From positions 1 through 60,176 of the forward strand of contig DXBJ01000067.1 of NCBI GenBank assembly GCA_019116585.1: a stretch of DNA of 60,176 bases, written 5' to 3'. The notes beneath the pieces were generated by a model. The model saw only the letters and a list, made by a program, of their open reading frames with translations. It was not told where the DNA came from and made no database searches. Shown one piece after another: positions 59,332 through 60,176 of this stretch; position 1 is the stretch's first letter; the number at the start of each line of letters is the position of its first letter. The stretch is from Candidatus Faecalibacterium gallistercoris (lineage in GTDB: Bacteria; Bacillota; Clostridia; Oscillospirales; Ruminococcaceae). Both the position numbers and the translations under genes were made by a program.

Positions 59332-59979
59332 ATGTTTGTGGTGACATTGAACCGGGCGCGGCTGCGCCAGATCGGCGTGGGGGCCATGTGCTGCGCGGTG
59401 GTGGTGTGCAGCGCCCTGCTGGGGCGGTACATCAGCAGCCGCACCGTCGAGACGGCCGCCGGCGCCGGCAGCCAGAATGCAAAGATCGAGACGGCCCAGG
59501 ACATCCAGACCTGGTTCACCGGCTACGGCATCGAGGTGGACGGCGCGTCCATCACGGCCGACAAAGTCAAGATCCCCCGCAAGTGGGACGACAGCTTCAT
59601 GGCCTTCAATACGGTGGTGGGCCAGAGCGGCCTGGACCTGGAGCGCTACAAGGGCAAGACGGTGGAAAAATGGCAGGCCCTGATCCCCTCCGCCTCCAGC
59701 GGGGAAGAAAGCTGCTACGGCGTGCTGCTGGTCTACAAGAAAAAGCCGGTGGGGGCCTACCTGCTGGCCAAACCCTCGGGGCTTGTGACAGGGCTGGGGG
59801 ACGCCCAGGCCGCCATGGCGGAGGCCGGCGCGCAGGAGACTGCCGCCAGCCAGGAGACGGCGGCCAGCCCGGAAGCCCCGGCCCAGGAGACTTCGGGGGA
59901 GCCCGGGGTCTACGACGAGGAGAGCGCCGCACCCTGCACCGACCTGCCTCTGGACCTGGAAGGCTATCCGGTGGAATGA
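59332..59979 (+). CDS. DUF4830-domain membrane-anchored protein, 215 aa
   Basis: One membrane segment (about residues 12-32) is followed by a roughly 100-residue extracytoplasmic domain (WFTGYGIEVDGASIT, FMAFNTVVGQSGLDLERYKGK) that resembles DUF4830, common in Clostridia and of unknown function. The last 65 residues are Ala/Glu/Pro-rich and probably unstructured. GGGAGG precedes the ATG. It stands alone after the ABC operon terminator, and repeat copy C follows. Confidence 0.75.
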   Translation: MFVVTLNRARLRQIGVGAMCCAVVVCSALLGRYISSRTVETAAGAGSQNAKIETAQDIQTWFTGYGIEVDGASITADKVKIPRKWDDSFMAFNTVVGQSGLDLERYKGKTVEKWQALIPSASSGEESCYGVLLVYKKKPVGAYLLAKPSGLVTGLGDAQAAMAEAGAQETAASQETAASPEAPAQETSGEPGVYDEESAAPCTDLPLDLEGYPVE

Positions 59980-60030
59980 CCGGCGCCCAACGCCCTGCCT
60001 GGCGCAGTCTGCGCGCCGGGCAGGGTCAGC

Positions 60031-60176
60031 GTGGCGCAAAAGCGCCACGCTCCAGGGGGGACCCATTTCTGCCTGCTGCGCAGGACAGAAATTCCTTCCC
60101 CCTGGTATCCCCCTGGGGACAAAATTTGGCGCTGAACCGCGCACTCGGCCTTGCGGCCTCGCACACTCTCAGCGCC
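60031..60176 (+). repeat. Copy (C) of the dispersed modular hairpin element, cut by the window end
   Basis: Module 1 is GTGGCGC-AAAA-GCGCCAC. Module 2 keeps the CCAGGGGGG/CCCCCTGG arms with a changed tip (CCTGCTGCGCAGG). Modules 3 and the start of 4 (AAATTTGGCGCTGA, TCAGCGCC) follow. It begins 52 bases after the DUF4830 stop and runs off the window. Confidence 0.85.

Noticed and set aside
1-60176. CRISPR arrays, tRNA and rRNA genes
   Set aside because: I found no regularly spaced short repeats and no cloverleaf or rRNA-like sequence. The dispersed hairpin elements are kilobases apart and not an array.

Overview
The window is about 60 kb of GC-rich DNA (I judge well over 60% G+C, not computed). 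It carries 51 protein genes that I can support, no rRNA or tRNA gene, and no CRISPR array. The gene set points to a Gram-positive anaerobe of the Clostridia, most likely Oscillospirales of the Faecalibacterium/Gemmiger/Subdoligranulum type. The indications are a complete six-gene Rnf complex, many lipoproteins with an L-T/S-A-C lipobox, a GH25 lysozyme, SpoIIE and FtsK/SpoIIIE, a NusG domain II protein beside a flavin-dependent lipoprotein, and a pectinolytic enzyme typical of gut commensals. The genus is inference.

Layout. 1-7000: a lipoprotein gene of lower GC than its neighbours, with a G8 run in its promoter spacer; a structured-looking 477-base gap; a 1379-residue secreted PL9-like pectate lyase fused to a CE12-like SGNH esterase; a small membrane protein; and a CI/LexA-type repressor. 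These last three share the heptamer GTTGTAT around their promoters, so they may form one regulon. 7000-11500: a BaiN/HI0933 flavoprotein, a Tat translocase (TatC, TatA, TatB-like) and a PfoR-like membrane protein. 11700-14500: a GH25 lysozyme and a Cof-type HAD phosphatase. 14600-19660: a branched-chain amino acid ABC transporter whose binding protein has a twin-arginine lipoprotein signal. 19700-25200: a MATE exporter with a divergent LysR regulator, an unknown protein, BioY, ornithine carbamoyltransferase and dCMP deaminase. 25300-30200: an EF-G paralogue, GreA, and a LysRS carrying an extra C-terminal tRNA-binding domain.

30200-30490 holds no gene. It holds a 132-base palindrome with a strong promoter firing inward from each end, which looks like a pair of overlapping RNAs. 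30494-33270: a polar amino acid ABC operon with a terminator in its leader, divergent from gltX. 35000-43000: spoIIE, a 44-residue membrane peptide, and rnfCDGEAB. 43000-47700: an MFS transporter, queH, a DUF896 protein, purA (its stop codon is completed by an inserted 162-base MITE-like element) and a DegV protein. 47700-50400: an FMN/FAD lipoprotein reductase and a NusG domain II protein, which together with Rnf suggest extracytoplasmic flavin-based electron transfer. 50600-60000: FtsK/SpoIIIE, a YgiQ radical SAM enzyme, a ComEC-like metallo-beta-lactamase lipoprotein, a second polar amino acid ABC operon and a DUF4830 protein.

A modular repeat, rich in hairpins, occurs at least five times (13242, 14281, 37349 reversed, 50400, 60031). 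Each copy lies just 3' of a gene, in that gene's sense orientation. Promoters are mostly clear sigma-A sites with 16-18 base spacers, and many genes end in strong intrinsic terminators.
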